A stretch of DNA of 64,000 bases from assembly GCF_023856365.1 (NCBI RefSeq), contig NW_026042431.1, positions 124,001-188,000 on the forward strand, given 5' to 3'. Every line of letters starts with the position of its first letter. The first letter of the stretch is position 1. The stretch comes from Brienomyrus brachyistius (lineage: Eukaryota > Chordata > Actinopteri > Osteoglossiformes > Mormyridae). Below, one piece after another: positions 1 to 9,685 of this stretch. The position numbers and the translations under genes are program-made. Under the pieces are notes generated by a model. It was not told where the DNA came from and searched no databases. It was given only the letters and a program-made list of their open reading frames with translations.

Positions 1-453
1 AGACAGGGTAGTATCTAGGGTAGCATCTCCACATGCCTGATCCATCCTTGGCATTGCTCTGGAGGAATATCCTGGCATCCAACATTCATTGTTTGATCTT
101 GTGTCAACTGACATAATTTCTTTGTATTATGTGTTTTTTACAATCTGTTTTAGAAAGGGTCTTGATAGTGATTTAGCAAAATGACATGTTTCAGTTTTGA
201 CTGTCTTATTAGCAGTTTTTGGGTCAGTATGTAGGTATGTGCAAATTGGCCTCTGAAAATGTAATATTGTGAGTGAGACAGGAATCCATGGCTTTTGAAG
301 CATTTAGTCATTGATTGCATTTTGTATGAAAGCAAAGTGAAATGCTAAACAGTTTAGCCCACATAAGTAAATGTTGTGGTGACTGCATGAAGAGTTTTGA
401 GAAAGCAACTTCAGTATTGCAGTATTTGTCTTAGCAAATGAAAAAAAAACCTG
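1..453. mobile_element. Small Tc1-like TIR element, left end outside window (unit 1)
   Basis: Right part of the element that is complete at later unit junctions. Its right terminus is TTAGCAAATG...CCTG followed by TA. Confidence 0.5.
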
Positions 454-893
454 TAAAATTCACACTGCCTTTCCAAACTGATTGGTGTGAAGAGCAGTGA
501 CAGACAGTCCAGACTGATGGGCCATTGACAGTATGCAAAGGTCTGGTGACTCCAAAGTCACTTCAAAGTTGTAACACTTTAGTAATCAAACCTCATACAA
601 TTTTCTGAATGTCTCATTCACCTTTGTGTAGCCATCCCCTATGTCTGTAAGCTTCAGAACTCAAGCTTAGGCTAGAAATATTTATAATGTGATTTTTTAC
701 AATTTGTCAGCACCACTGAAAATAAGTTTTTGAAAAGTGTATGTTTAAAGTAGATTTTAACAAAAAAAAAAATATATATATATAGAATAATCACATTCTA
801 AATGTTGACAGATTATTGGTGCTGAGTTTGTGCTGAATAAAAGCATTCGTAGCACTTTGGGATAAATGTTTTTTAGACAGGTGAAATATTTAA
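454..893. other. No gene seen; A/T tract (unit 1)
   Basis: Between the two TIR elements. The only feature is an A-run followed by (AT)n at about 761-784, whose length differs in nearly every unit and which is replaced by a degenerate A/T tract in unit 5. Confidence 0.6.
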
Positions 894-1861
894 CAGTTTT
901 TCTGAATTGCTGAAATATTAGAAATCGTTTTGGGAACAAAACTGCCGATTGCCAAAAGTCATTTATTGAATCAGTTACTTCTTTGGCAAAACTTTAAACC
1001 ATGGTCACCTAGTTAGACACAATTTGCAGATCTCAGTCATCCTTTTTGCAAAACTCAAAACACATTCCCATTCATCAAAACACATTTTGCGCTATGGTGA
1101 ACTTTGATGCAAAATAGAAAACACAGGCCACAGAAGTTAAGCGCAGCCAGCACACAGTAGTCATTTGAACACAATGACTCAAAACTATTCACACACATTT
1201 CTAAACATTTGAGGAAGCCAAAGAGTGACTAGAACATAGAATACGTGCCATAGAAGGATAGGAGTTGCATTTTGAAGTCAAGGTACAAATGGGTCACACA
1301 GAGGATTCTTTCTGCATCACTCAACAAGGGATAGCATCGCTAGACCCAGCCCTGAGACATGGCGATGAGGCAGGATGAATATTCTTCTGTGACTCTGGCT
1401 TGGCAGTTGCACAACATTTTACTGTAATATGCCTCTCGTTTGTTTACTTTTTGGCGTTGTTCTTTACAGTCACTTTTCTGGAGTACTGAGTATGGCAAAC
1501 GTTACATATTAATTATCAGTCATATGGTAGACGACCATCATTTTTTTTTAACTATTATTATAGTCTTACGGTTTCTCATTTACATGTCAACAACAGTTTT
1601 GATTGGTACTGTTTTCATTTTTTGCTGTAGAGTGCTATGACTGTTCAGTAGTGTACCTTTACCCAACTGACGAGATGCATGGTCTGAAAACAGTGTTTGC
1701 TTTTGAGCAAAGATAATATAGTTTTGAGAAGATTGTTTGATTTTGCAAGACAAGCGTAAGGTTTTGTGAGTTTAGCTTGAATTTTAGAGTTTGTGCTTAG
1801 TGGTTTGATTACAGGAGATGAGAGATTTTAGGACATGCGTTTTAGCAATTCAGAAAAACAG
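894..1861. mobile_element. Second Tc1/mariner-like TIR element (unit 1)
   Basis: Starts CAGTTTTTCTGAATTGCT and ends with the inverse AGCAATTCAGAAAAACAG, a 16-base exact match inside slightly imperfect tips. TA follows the right end; the left flank is TAA. The interior is rich in TTTTGCAAAAC and CAAAACACA words, and I see no transposase frame. The family is inferred from the ends and TA flank. Confidence 0.5.
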
Positions 1862-2044
1862 TAAAATGTCAAGGCCTGTCAGACTACTTTGAAAGTGGGT
1901 GAGAGGCCTCAGACTCCATAGGGTTACAGTAAATACTTGTTATGCTATGTTTCTTTTATGTTCCTCTTTTTGTGTCTGGTACTATGACAAAAAATCCCAG
2001 TCTATCTATCTAGTGCTACTTCATTATCCCATTGTCTTTCTGCA

Positions 2045-2235
2045 ATGTTCTCATGTACAGTACTGTCAGCAAAACAGCATGATACTACCACCACCATGCT
2101 TGACCGTTGGTTCAGTGTTCTTAGGTTAAGAAAACAACCTCACCTTGATCCCCTGCAAACATATCTCTTTTCATTGTGGCCAAGCAGAGAAGTTTATGAC
2201 AGATTCACACGTCATCGTGACTGCCCCCAGCCCTC
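2045..2235 (-). pseudogene. Tc1-like transposase relic (unit 1)
   Basis: On the minus strand the translation contains VKHGGGSIMLF, the conserved block of Tc1/mariner transposases around the second catalytic Asp region (family form VKHGGGSIMLWGCF). It is preceded by GHNEKRYVCRG-like sequence matching the family's GHNDHRYVWR, with stops and frameshifts between. Only a short central piece survives and no TIRs could be assigned to it. It is dead in every unit. Confidence 0.7.
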
Positions 2236-2667
2236 CTGTGAATGTGCAGCCATCAGCAGCCTTTCAGACTGTTAGCCAGAAGGAAAGACAGAACAGACTA
2301 AGGAATGCGTCCGTTTTATTCAAGCACAGTACAGAACCATAAGCATTTTTATTTTTCATTTTCCACTCTGTCCACCTTTATTCTCCACAAGCAACCGTAT
2401 TACTTTGTTTAGGCCTGTAATTATTGTATTGCACACATCTTGGGTCCGCCTTATCTCCAAAAGGTGAAGTAAAATACAAAATTCTAATTTCATCAATAAA
2501 CTGACTAAAACACATTTTGCTAGTTTTAGGCCATCTTTGCCTCACAACAGAAACAATTTCTTACATTTCTCAGGCCATCTATTGCAGTGTAGTCAGTTTA
2601 TTAATGAAATTGGAATTTTGTCTAAATATAAGAAAATTATACTTCCTTAGATTTTCATTTTCTGCAG

Positions 2668-2691
2668 TGGAGTTACAATACCTGATTTCAG
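2668..2691 (+). other. Possible 24-base microexon (unit 1)
   Basis: A pyrimidine-rich tract ending TTTTCTGCAG is followed 24 bases later by CAG|GTAAGT, a near-ideal acceptor and donor pair. In the phase left by the ATG exon at the end of the preceding unit it would read ELQYLIS and keep the frame. The same sequence is at 13000, 23318, 33618, 43951, 52725 and 63057. A chance pair is possible. Confidence 0.3.
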
Positions 2692-2984
2692 GTAAGTCAT
2701 TTCTGCTTCCATAATCACTGCTCTCCCTGGTGGATGGATAAATCATTGCAAGTACTTTACACACATCATCGTGGGGGATCTCATTATAGCCAAGGTGCCA
2801 CCCAAGGCCCAGCAGGGACCTGTCATGGACCAGCCAAGGACCAGCCAAGGCCCCATCATGGAAACAGGGGAAAATTCAAGCGGCTACATCTGTAAATTTG
2901 GTGCACATGAACCTTTCCAGTGTTGTTTTTCGCTGTTGTTCTGCATATCAGGGAATCTGTGCACTACATGGTGTGTTTTTATAG

Positions 2985-3124
2985 GTCAAGTTCCCCTGCT
3001 GAAATGCAGGCAGCCCAATTCAAGACCAGCGCATAAGTCTCCCAAGCATGTGTTTCCTATATCCGATAAGATGGCAGAATTTCTCTCAATGTGCAATACT
3101 GACTGCCAAGTGCGATATCTGTGA
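2985..3124 (+). CDS. Possible exon, ends in stop (unit 1)
   Basis: Follows an acceptor-like GTGTTTTTATAG. In the phase given by the possible microexon it reads open for 46 codons (starting GQVPLLKCRQPNSRPAHKSP) to a TGA at 3122-3124, just 52 bases before the main ATG. It could be an alternative last coding exon or the 5' leader of the main ORF. The equivalent stretch is open in all units, including unit 2, where an 11-base deletion lies just upstream (copies end at 13445, 23774, 34074, 44407, 53181 and 63513). Confidence 0.25.
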
Positions 3125-3176
3125 TGTATGTGATGTACTTTTCTTGTAGAGTGACATAAGGATTCACTTTAATTAA

Positions 3177-4139
3177 ATGTGTGTCCCCTATCTTTATAAT
3201 CCAAAAGGACGAACCAGTACCAGCAGTGGAGGCCGTCAGAAGAAATGCCGCACTGGGCCACCGGCACCCAGCTCCCAAACCATATCTGGATCTGCTCCCA
3301 TCCCGTTGGCGACCAGCAGGGCTCAGCAGGGCAGAAGACGCCGTAGAAATACGGCGGGAGGCCGGTCAGGCCGTAGAAAGAAGTGTAAAAAACAGAAGGG
3401 GCCATTTACAAAAAATTTGCAGAACCTGCTAACCTTCAGTAACCCCTTTGATTCAATCCAGGTGGGTGACAAGATCCCGTGTGTGGATCTCACCCAGAGT
3501 GACGACGAGGTTGCTACCATCCTGTGTCGCACTCCATCAATGTCAGAGCCTGAGCCCTGCTCACCAGCCTTCTCCTCCACTTCCTTCTTATTTCCATCAC
3601 CAGTCCCATCCTCTTTTGCCTCCTCTCCATCCCCATCTTTTTTTACAGACTCTCCTCCTCCGTCACCATGTGTAGTCTCACCTGTAAGCCCATCTCCACA
3701 CCCATCTTCACCTCCAGCCACAGTTCATCCCACCCCTCTGTATCAGGTTCCAGCGCAAGCTGCAGCCCCCTCATCTGAGCTGGTTACGGGTCCGACACCC
3801 CTACTTATTTCCCCTTCTGTTGTTTTTGAGAAAATGGAAAGATTCAATAAGATGCATAACTTTTATCTATGCAACTATTCTAAAATGACCTATGATGCCA
3901 AGTGCCTTGCTCATTACTGGTGTAATCAGTTTTGGAATGATTTTCAACATGCAGTTTACATCTGCAAGCAGGGGAAGAATCAAAATTCAGAGAATCACTA
4001 CTCATATGGTGATAATGAGGGTGCCCAAGCTGAGCTGATATTTGATGATGAGGCGCTGGATCAGCTAAGTGCCATCCCCGGGGTCCTGGAGATGGCTGTG
4101 GAGATGGGCTATCAGTGTGATGTAAATAGTTTTTCATAG
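3177..4139 (+). CDS. Unrecognised nuclear-type protein, basic + SIM + Pro/Ser-rich (unit 1 copy)
   Basis: ORF of 320 codons, by far the longest in the unit; I do not recognise the family. Seen from the N terminus: a Gly/Ser/Arg-rich segment with RRRRR at 53-57 and RRKKCKKQK at 66-74 (NLS-like); CVDLTQSDDE at 102-111, a VDLT core followed by acid, as in SUMO-interacting motifs; a Pro/Ser-rich low-complexity stretch, about 118-214; then a folded-looking part, about 215-280, rich in Cys, Tyr, Trp and Phe (KCLAHYWCNQFW at 242-253); and an acidic, hydrophobic tail (AELIFDDEALDQL at 285-297). No membrane segment or signal peptide is seen. The ATG is preceded directly by an in-frame TAA and has a weak context, so the ORF may instead be the body of a terminal exon, possibly entered from the TAG acceptor at 3149. 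A nuclear, SUMO-linked role is inference only. Confidence 0.7.
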   Translation: MCVPYLYNPKGRTSTSSGGRQKKCRTGPPAPSSQTISGSAPIPLATSRAQQGRRRRRNTAGGRSGRRKKCKKQKGPFTKNLQNLLTFSNPFDSIQVGDKIPCVDLTQSDDEVATILCRTPSMSEPEPCSPAFSSTSFLFPSPVPSSFASSPSPSFFTDSPPPSPCVVSPVSPSPHPSSPPATVHPTPLYQVPAQAAAPSSELVTGPTPLLISPSVVFEKMERFNKMHNFYLCNYSKMTYDAKCLAHYWCNQFWNDFQHAVYICKQGKNQNSENHYSYGDNEGAQAELIFDDEALDQLSAIPGVLEMAVEMGYQCDVNSFS

Positions 4140-4431
4140 AACCTGTAAATAATTAGGTGAGACATCTCACAAGTACTTAGGATAATATAAGATTAAGGTA
4201 GTTTAACCTTATCTTAACTAATCCTAAGATTGTATGATATAAGATTACATAGGATAAGACTAAGAATAGGTTAAGATAAGGTTGTATATAATGTAAGATA
4301 ACATAGAATAAGATAAGACTAAGATAGGATAAGTTAAGATTAAAGTAAGATAGTATGACATAAGATTACATAGGATAAGATAAGAATAGGTTAAGATAAG
4401 ACTTCTTATTCTTGTTTTTCTATTAAATAAA
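4140..4431 (+). promoter_or_regulatory. 3' UTR: GATA-motif minisatellite and poly(A) signal (unit 1)
   Basis: Right after the ORF stop, 4176-4412 is an irregular minisatellite built from variants of AAGATAGGATAAGATTAAG with about a dozen WGATAR (GATA-factor type) words, mostly on the plus strand. It ends at an AATAAA poly(A) signal, 4426-4431, which supports the ORF lying in a plus-strand terminal exon. Whether the GATA words bind anything is not shown; they may only reflect the repeat. Confidence 0.6.
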
Positions 4432-5589
4432 TATGGATTATTTTGCGTATGGTTTGTGTCTGTGAGGTTATTTAAAATATTGTGAAGTTTGACACAAAAT
4501 TTGATTAGTTTAAATAATGATTGGTTAAACTGATGTACATGTAGAGAATTGTAGTGGTCTTGCTATTGAATTAAAGGACTCTTCAGATCTCAAGTGCAGT
4601 GCAAAAAGTATAGAGGGGTAATTCATTAAATGCTGCACGCACAGGGACATTTTTTTGGTGTTAAATCCAAATTGCATGACCATTCTACTGCAAATACAGG
4701 CCTTTAAGTTTAAAGGTGCCATGGAACTCTACTTTGAAAGCTTGTGAAACAGCAAAAAAGTTGTTGTTTCTTTGTTTTCTGCACATGCGTCCACCAACCG
4801 GAAGGAGCCAGAGAGTGGCATTAAGAGTCTGCAGCTGTGTATTATTGCAACAGTAGACTAAGCTAATTTCCTAGATCCTTAAATTTGCAAGCACTCATTT
4901 GAAGAGACAATGAACCTTTACCATATGTAAACTTAATCAACTTAAAACACATAAAAGACATTCTCCTTCACCTTCTCCCTTATACTACAAGCCTTCCATT
5001 TCAGTTTAGCTGATTTTTAACACAGCTGACTTCTCCACTTGTAATGAATCCTGCATATGTGACAAACCACGATACGCCACTGCCTGGTCATGCCTGTGAA
5101 GTTAACTAGAATGTCACTAGCAGGCTGGCAAATTAATCCACAAGTTGTAGAGTACAGCACTGCTGCTTGCTAATTGCTTTATTTTTCCCGCCTATAATGA
5201 CATTCAGTGAGGAATATTTGATAGCGTACTTTCCTGCATACTTTGTCAATTTGCACCAGGCACCAACGCAGCTTCTCCCCTTGGTTTACTAGTCATGGGA
5301 AAACAATGTTCGCGGTGAGCAAGCTGGGCCCAACAGGGTGTGTCACGTGACTTACTTGCATCTTGCCACAGGCAGTGATGGGCTATATTAAAATGTCTGT
5401 AAGCCTAGTGATAAAGGTCCTTAAAATGACAGAAAGCAAACTAATAAATAAAACTACACATTTTTGTTAATACTTTCAAATGCGTCAGACACATACAGTA
5501 AGATCTCTCAAAGTATTTTCTGACATTTTTTTTTCCCGCCCACTAAAATACAAATCAGAAAATGCTCAGAAGCAATTACACATGTATTC
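4432..5589. other. Long stretch without recognised gene (unit 1)
   Basis: No ORF above 65 codons that looks coding and no recognised transposon. One notable word is GTCACGTGAC at 5342-5351, a perfect palindromic E-box of the USF/MiT (CLEAR) type. The same stretch is repeated in every complete unit. Confidence 0.5.
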
Positions 5590-5894
5590 TAAATACGTTG
5601 AACTACATCCACACTAGGGAAACTTAAAATATTATCTTGACAGTTGGTTAAAACCAGGCACAACTTGAGGAATAATGGAACTCAAAATGGGCTGGGATAT
5701 CCCTGATCTGTCTGCCAGTTCCTTTCGGTATGTTCCGCGACAAATTCATCGTTCAGTTCTACCAGAATCACTCTTGGCACTCTGAAAGAGCGGATAAGCC
5801 ACAAATCATCACTGGGAAGATAATCATTGTCATCTCTAAATACTCCCTCCTTTAATATTTGGGCACAATGTCCTCTGCCATAATCAAGCTGCAT
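5590..5894 (-). pseudogene. PIF/Harbinger transposase relic (unit 1)
   Basis: On the minus strand from 5894, an ATG frame reads RDDNDYLPSDDLWLIRSFRV, matching the N-terminal block of Harbinger transposases (family form DD.WLI.RFR.PR). It runs to about AEHTERN. A frame change then continues at 5721 as ELADRSGISQPILSSIIPQV, the helix-turn-helix block of the same family (DRSGISQPTLSRI). The 30 to 40 residues usually between these blocks are missing, so an internal deletion caused the frameshift. Past 5635 the frame has stops (SR*YFKFP for SRYIKFP). The DDE domain is absent. This copy alone has Lys where the others have Arg (ILKEG). Confidence 0.8.
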
Positions 5895-5914
5895 GTTATG
5901 GATTTTTACACTGA

Positions 5915-6115
5915 TGGTTCACACTCTTCCCCAATCAGGAACCGTGGGTTGACAGATTGATCCGCGCTGCAGTGAACGCCCAGACCACCGCTTATAATGC
6001 TGGTCTCAACACTGGACTTTCTACTACGGCGCTGTGGAGAGCATCCCGACTCAGAACATTACTTCCTGATTTGGGAATAGCTGTGTTCAGGATCGAAAAG
6101 CCTGCAATTATTTAA
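5915..6115 (+). pseudogene. LINE (non-LTR retrotransposon) fragment (unit 1)
   Basis: A 66-codon frame without its own ATG, opened by a TGA and closed by TAA, contains FPNQEPWVDRLIRAAVNAQ followed by AYNAGL. This resembles the linker between endonuclease and reverse transcriptase in fish LINE ORF2 proteins (NQKPWM...VR.LL.AR..AF..G). No endonuclease or reverse-transcriptase domain is nearby. CCCCAATCAG at its left could pass for a splice acceptor, so an exon is an alternative reading. Confidence 0.45.
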
Positions 6116-6843
6116 ATCTGATTTTAGGAAAACTTGTCATGGTATAAAAAGCACACCACCAAATGCATGAAATCTGAGTAAAATGTTTACCTTTTTAACG
6201 CAACCATAATAGAGGGGTCTGCATTTGCATTTATCACAGTCCCTGTAACAATCTAACATCATAGCACCACAACTATTGCGGATTCAGCCAACGGTGGCAA
6301 CGTTACTAGCCAGCAGCGTTGTGCAGGTTACTGGAAATTACTAGTTATCAATTACTGCATATAAAAGTACTTATAACGAGGGTGGGACTGGGCCATGAGT
6401 CTGCGAGGAGTTTCGACGTGTGGTGGGTGCGGCAAGGGGCAGCATCAGCGCATGCTCCCCCAGCTTGACCTAACCTGTATATATATATATATATATGTAT
6501 ATATATAGCCTGATAAAGGAAGATAAGAGTGGGCTAAAGGTTGCATATTGATCACTTTAACATCGCGCCAACATCGGGGGAATATGGAATCAAATGATCG
6601 GTGGCAATGTTTCTGCAACACAGAGATGTTTGCTGATGGGTTTTCAAGCATCGTGGAGATATAGTGCCAATGCATGTGTGCTCTCTGGCTAGTTATATTA
6701 TTTCAGCGTTGCAGCCATGACAGTGCCAGACAATACAACCGTCTAATTGTATCTGTCAGCGTACCTACAATATCACACATTCATCACGCCACGGTGAGGT
6801 CGGATGGCGTTACATCATAAACAGGAAATTAGGGGAACATGCT
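6112..6843 (+). repeat. Internal direct repeat A (unit 1)
   Basis: Directly repeated at 7832-8399 (B), from AATCTGAT to GGAACATGCT, with visible substitutions and small indels. A carries 161 extra bases at 6431-6591, including an (AT)n run that varies between units; B reads straight across that point. A also has GCATTT duplicated. Both contain a TATAAAAA word (6143-6150 here). A and B differ much more from each other than units do, so the duplication is older than the last homogenisation of the array. Confidence 0.85.
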
Positions 6844-7831
6844 AACACTGATATCTCTTCAAGCCACCATTAGTGGCTCCCTCATCTGGCCTCAGAAGTG
6901 GTTGCATCCCAGAGCCACCTGCTGGTCTTGGTGGCACTTCAGTGTTTGCCTGTAGAGGAGATGCTCAGTGGCAGTGATGGTGGGAGTCCCAGATGAGACA
7001 AGATGAGCACAGAGCTGTCCAGCCCATTGTTGCCAAAGGTCACATTCTACCAGAATGCCCTGACACTAACTTCCAAACATCCCACGGACCCCAGCTATCC
7101 CCTGTAGGGAAACTGAATAAGAAGCCTTTACCCTGGGCAGAAAATGCATTGTTTGTACAGTACGTCTTAGTGACAGAGTACCAATTTCAGAGGGCATTTT
7201 GTTGAAAAACATGCAGTGAAATATCTAATAACGATATCGGAACATTCAAACACAGCATACAATACAGTTTGCAAATGTAAACAGTTTTATTTAAAAGGAC
7301 AGTTTAATTTCAGAGCCAATGGCCGTGTGACCAAAAACATTTGAATCATTATTATTCTCTTAGTAAAATGAAAAGCAGAAAACATTCCTGGAGCCTTCAA
7401 TTTAGCGTGCACAGTGCCCTCTACAGGATTCTGTCGAAACAGCATCCCCGTCAGCCTCGTTCGCAGAACGTAGGAGTTCTTTTCCCAGCGTACCCTTTTC
7501 TTTATAAATCCCAAAATCTCCTTACAAATGTAAGTATGAATGTTTGTCATCTTTTTCGGTCACACGAAGCCTTTATAAATGAGATTCCCCCATTAATGCG
7601 TTTACATGGCTATGCTCTGTAACTGCGCCATTAAAAACACATGAAAACATCTTAATTGCGTCAAGGCACGTAAACGTAGTCACATGACAAAAGATAACTT
7701 CGTGACTTAGCAAAGTGCAGGTTCTTCGTTTCCTCTGTGTGGACCATAGAGCTGTGTATCCGAGTCTGACGACCCGCCACGTTTTAAGATACAGAGAATA
7801 CACGTCAATATGCTGCTATATTTTGGAATTT
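6844..7831. other. Stretch between repeats A and B, nothing recognised (unit 1)
   Basis: About 1 kb with overlapping short frames on both strands (70 to 93 codons) and no recognisable domain. It is present in units 1-4 and 6 and missing from unit 5, so at least one unit persists without it. Confidence 0.5.
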
Positions 7832-8399
7832 TTTTAATCTGATCTCAGGAAAACTTGTCAAGGTATAAAAAGCACACCGCCATGAAATCTGAGTACAAAT
7901 GTTTGCTTTTTTTTTTTTTAACGCAACCATAATAGAGGGGTCTGCATTTATCACAGTCCCTGTAACAATCTAACATCATAGCACCATAACTACTGCGGAT
8001 TCAGCCAACGGCGGCAACGTCACTAGTCAGCAGTGTTGTGCAGGTTACTGGAAATTACTACTCATCAATTACCGCATATAAATGTACTTTTAATACGGGT
8101 GGGATTGGACCATGTGTCTGCCAGGAGTTTCGACGTGTGGTGGGTGCAAATGGTCGGTGGCGATGTTTCTGCAACACAGAGATGTTTGCTGATGGGTTTT
8201 CAAGCATCGCGGAGACATAGTGCCAATGCATGTGTGCTCTCTGGCTAGTTATATTATTTCAGTGTTGCAGCTATGACAGTGCCAGACAATACAACCGTCT
8301 AATTGTATCTATCAGCGTACCTACAATACCACCCATTCATTGCGCCATGGTGAGGTCGGGTGGCGTTACATCATAAACGGGAAATTAAGGGAACATGCT
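7832..8399 (+). repeat. Internal direct repeat B (unit 1)
   Basis: Partner of repeat A. Contains the left part of the hAT-like element that starts at 8031; repeat A contains the matching left part only. TATAAAAA at 7864-7871; a T-run at about 7908-7920 changes length between units. Confidence 0.85.
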
Positions 8400-8548
8400 G
8401 CCTTTATCCATTAATATTTTCACGCAAGACAAAGGTAAAGAGTGCATTTAAATTTCAGCACCTTCCGTGTTTTTTAATGGCAATTAGTTACATTACTCCT
8501 TACAGACAAGAGTAGTGGGATTATAGTAACGCCTTACTACCAACACTG
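8031..8548. mobile_element. hAT-like non-autonomous element (unit 1)
   Basis: 518 bases between CAGTGTTG and its exact inverse CAACACTG. The flanks are CTAGTCAG and CTAGGCTT, alike in the first four of eight bases, which could be a decayed 8-base target duplication. GGTTACTGG...TTACTAC near the tips is the usual style of this abundant fish family. No ORF. Confidence 0.55.
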
Positions 8549-8999
8549 CTAGGCTTGCTAATGCTAACGTTAGCAGTACAGCCTTATGCTACTTCCTCTC
8601 GCAAGATAAGATAGCGTTACTGTCACTGTGCAAATACAATGAGATGTCTTTGGAGCAAGGCTGTCGACGCCATGTTAAGGATAAAAGTACAAGTAAAATA
8701 CAATATAAAATCAAAGAAACATACACCAACAGTAAAGAAGAACAAGGATGCGTAAAATACTGGTACCGGAAGCAAATAAACCAATAAAACACAGTCAGAG
8801 GAACACTGGAGAGTTCGGAGCAGCTGCGAATGTGCCGCCATCATTGTTCAGAATTCTTCACTTTGCGTTGCTACAGTGGAAGAGTGAAATGGCTGAAGAT
8901 GGATTACAGAATTTTCCAAGTGTGCTAAACATTCAGTTGTAAATAAAAACCAGTGTGAGATAAGAACGTCTCCTCGCCATTTCCTTCTATTCTGATTGA
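8549..8999. other. Stretch without clear gene (unit 1)
   Basis: Contains the 14-base palindrome TGCTAACGTTAGCA at 8562-8575, of a type common in fish DNA, and a 64-codon frame at 8748-8942 that lacks any known motif. In unit 3 the end of that frame is rewritten by the hairpin insertion, which argues against a constrained protein there. Confidence 0.4.
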
Positions 9000-9371
9000 A
9001 TGGGTCGCTTAACGATCGCTGTGAATTCTGGGAGTCTGTGGAACGTCACGTCTGCAGCTCTCGCGTTACTTGCTGCCAGGAAGGAATTCTATTTAAATAC
9101 TTCAATACATTTTATTTATAACATTTTCTGTTTTTAGGCGTGTCTTCTAAATTTACGGTGCTTCTATTATCTTTCCGCGCTTTTGTCAATATATATCGTG
9201 TGTCTGGTCATTTGATTAAAGTGCTTGAAGACTTTGCCACGCGCTGACACTAATCGACCACCATATCTTAGCAACCGCATCATAACAATTCTAATTCCGT
9301 TTCGAGTTTTGATTCAAACATTCAAAGCAGCTCAGATTTGCACTTTCCCAGCAAAAGACAAGACGCGAAAG
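9000..9371 (+). promoter_or_regulatory. CpG-rich possible promoter and 5' leader (unit 1)
   Basis: CpG dinucleotides (GGTCGC, ACGATCGC, CTCGCG, TTCCGCGC, CACGCGC) are denser here than in the rest of the unit, and CAATATATATCG near 9187 could be a TATA-like element. It lies just upstream of an ATG exon with a strong donor. Promoter activity is inferred. Corresponding stretches precede 19692, 29990, 40324, 49097 and 59431. Confidence 0.35.
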
Positions 9372-9474
9372 ATGTCTGCCTTCATCTACCTGCGGAGAAT
9401 CGACTGGCTCCTGCCAAATGACGCCGTCAGTGTCCGGATTGCTCCGGAAGACATCCCCGGTTCAGTCAGCCATG
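9372..9474 (+). CDS. Possible first coding exon (unit 1)
   Basis: ATG with A at -3, 34 codons beginning MSAFIYLRRIDWLLPNDAVS, then CATG|GTAAGA, a good donor in phase 1. The frame upstream is also open from 9225 but lacks an earlier ATG. Skipping straight to the possible microexon and 2985-type exon of the next unit keeps the frame open. No known domain. Confidence 0.4.
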
Positions 9475-9685
9475 GTAAGAACGGCAAAATGATGCCTAGA
9501 ATATCTCAGCACTCGAAGAATGAAAGTCAGAACAGGCTTGGCTGGTCTTGTTGAATCTTGCAGTCTGTGATAACTATCTTATTTTGGAACTACGTGTCTT
9601 AGGATACTAAATAATAAAATGGTTCACCTTTAGCCCAACGGTGATTTGTTACCATGAAGCAGTAAAAATACGGGGCTCTTTTCAG

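Noticed and set aside
2579..2848. 89-codon minus-strand frame conserved in all units
   Set aside because: Conservation only reflects unit identity, its start shifts in unit 2 with the 11-base deletion, and it covers the plus-strand splice-site pair.
3323..3721. 132-codon Gly/Asp/Glu-rich frame on the minus strand, inside the main ORF, in every complete unit
   Set aside because: It is the complement of the Pro/Ser-rich and Arg-rich coding stretch. Its composition is fully explained by that and it lacks promoter or splice evidence.
4176..4412. CRISPR-like or telomere-like array
   Set aside because: The words are irregular, without constant repeat and spacer lengths, and the sequence context is eukaryotic.
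7287..7622. Overlapping 87- and 93-codon frames on opposite strands
   Set aside because: No domain, no coding-like composition, and the whole stretch is dispensable in unit 5.
6112..8399. Repeats A and B as the two LTRs of a short retroelement
   Set aside because: No TG...CA ends, no target duplication, no primer-binding site or polypurine tract next to the repeats, and A and B end within an unrelated hAT-like element.
9225..9371. Coding start at the TTG upstream of the possible first exon
   Set aside because: The frame is open but has no ATG before 9372, so it is treated as a leader.
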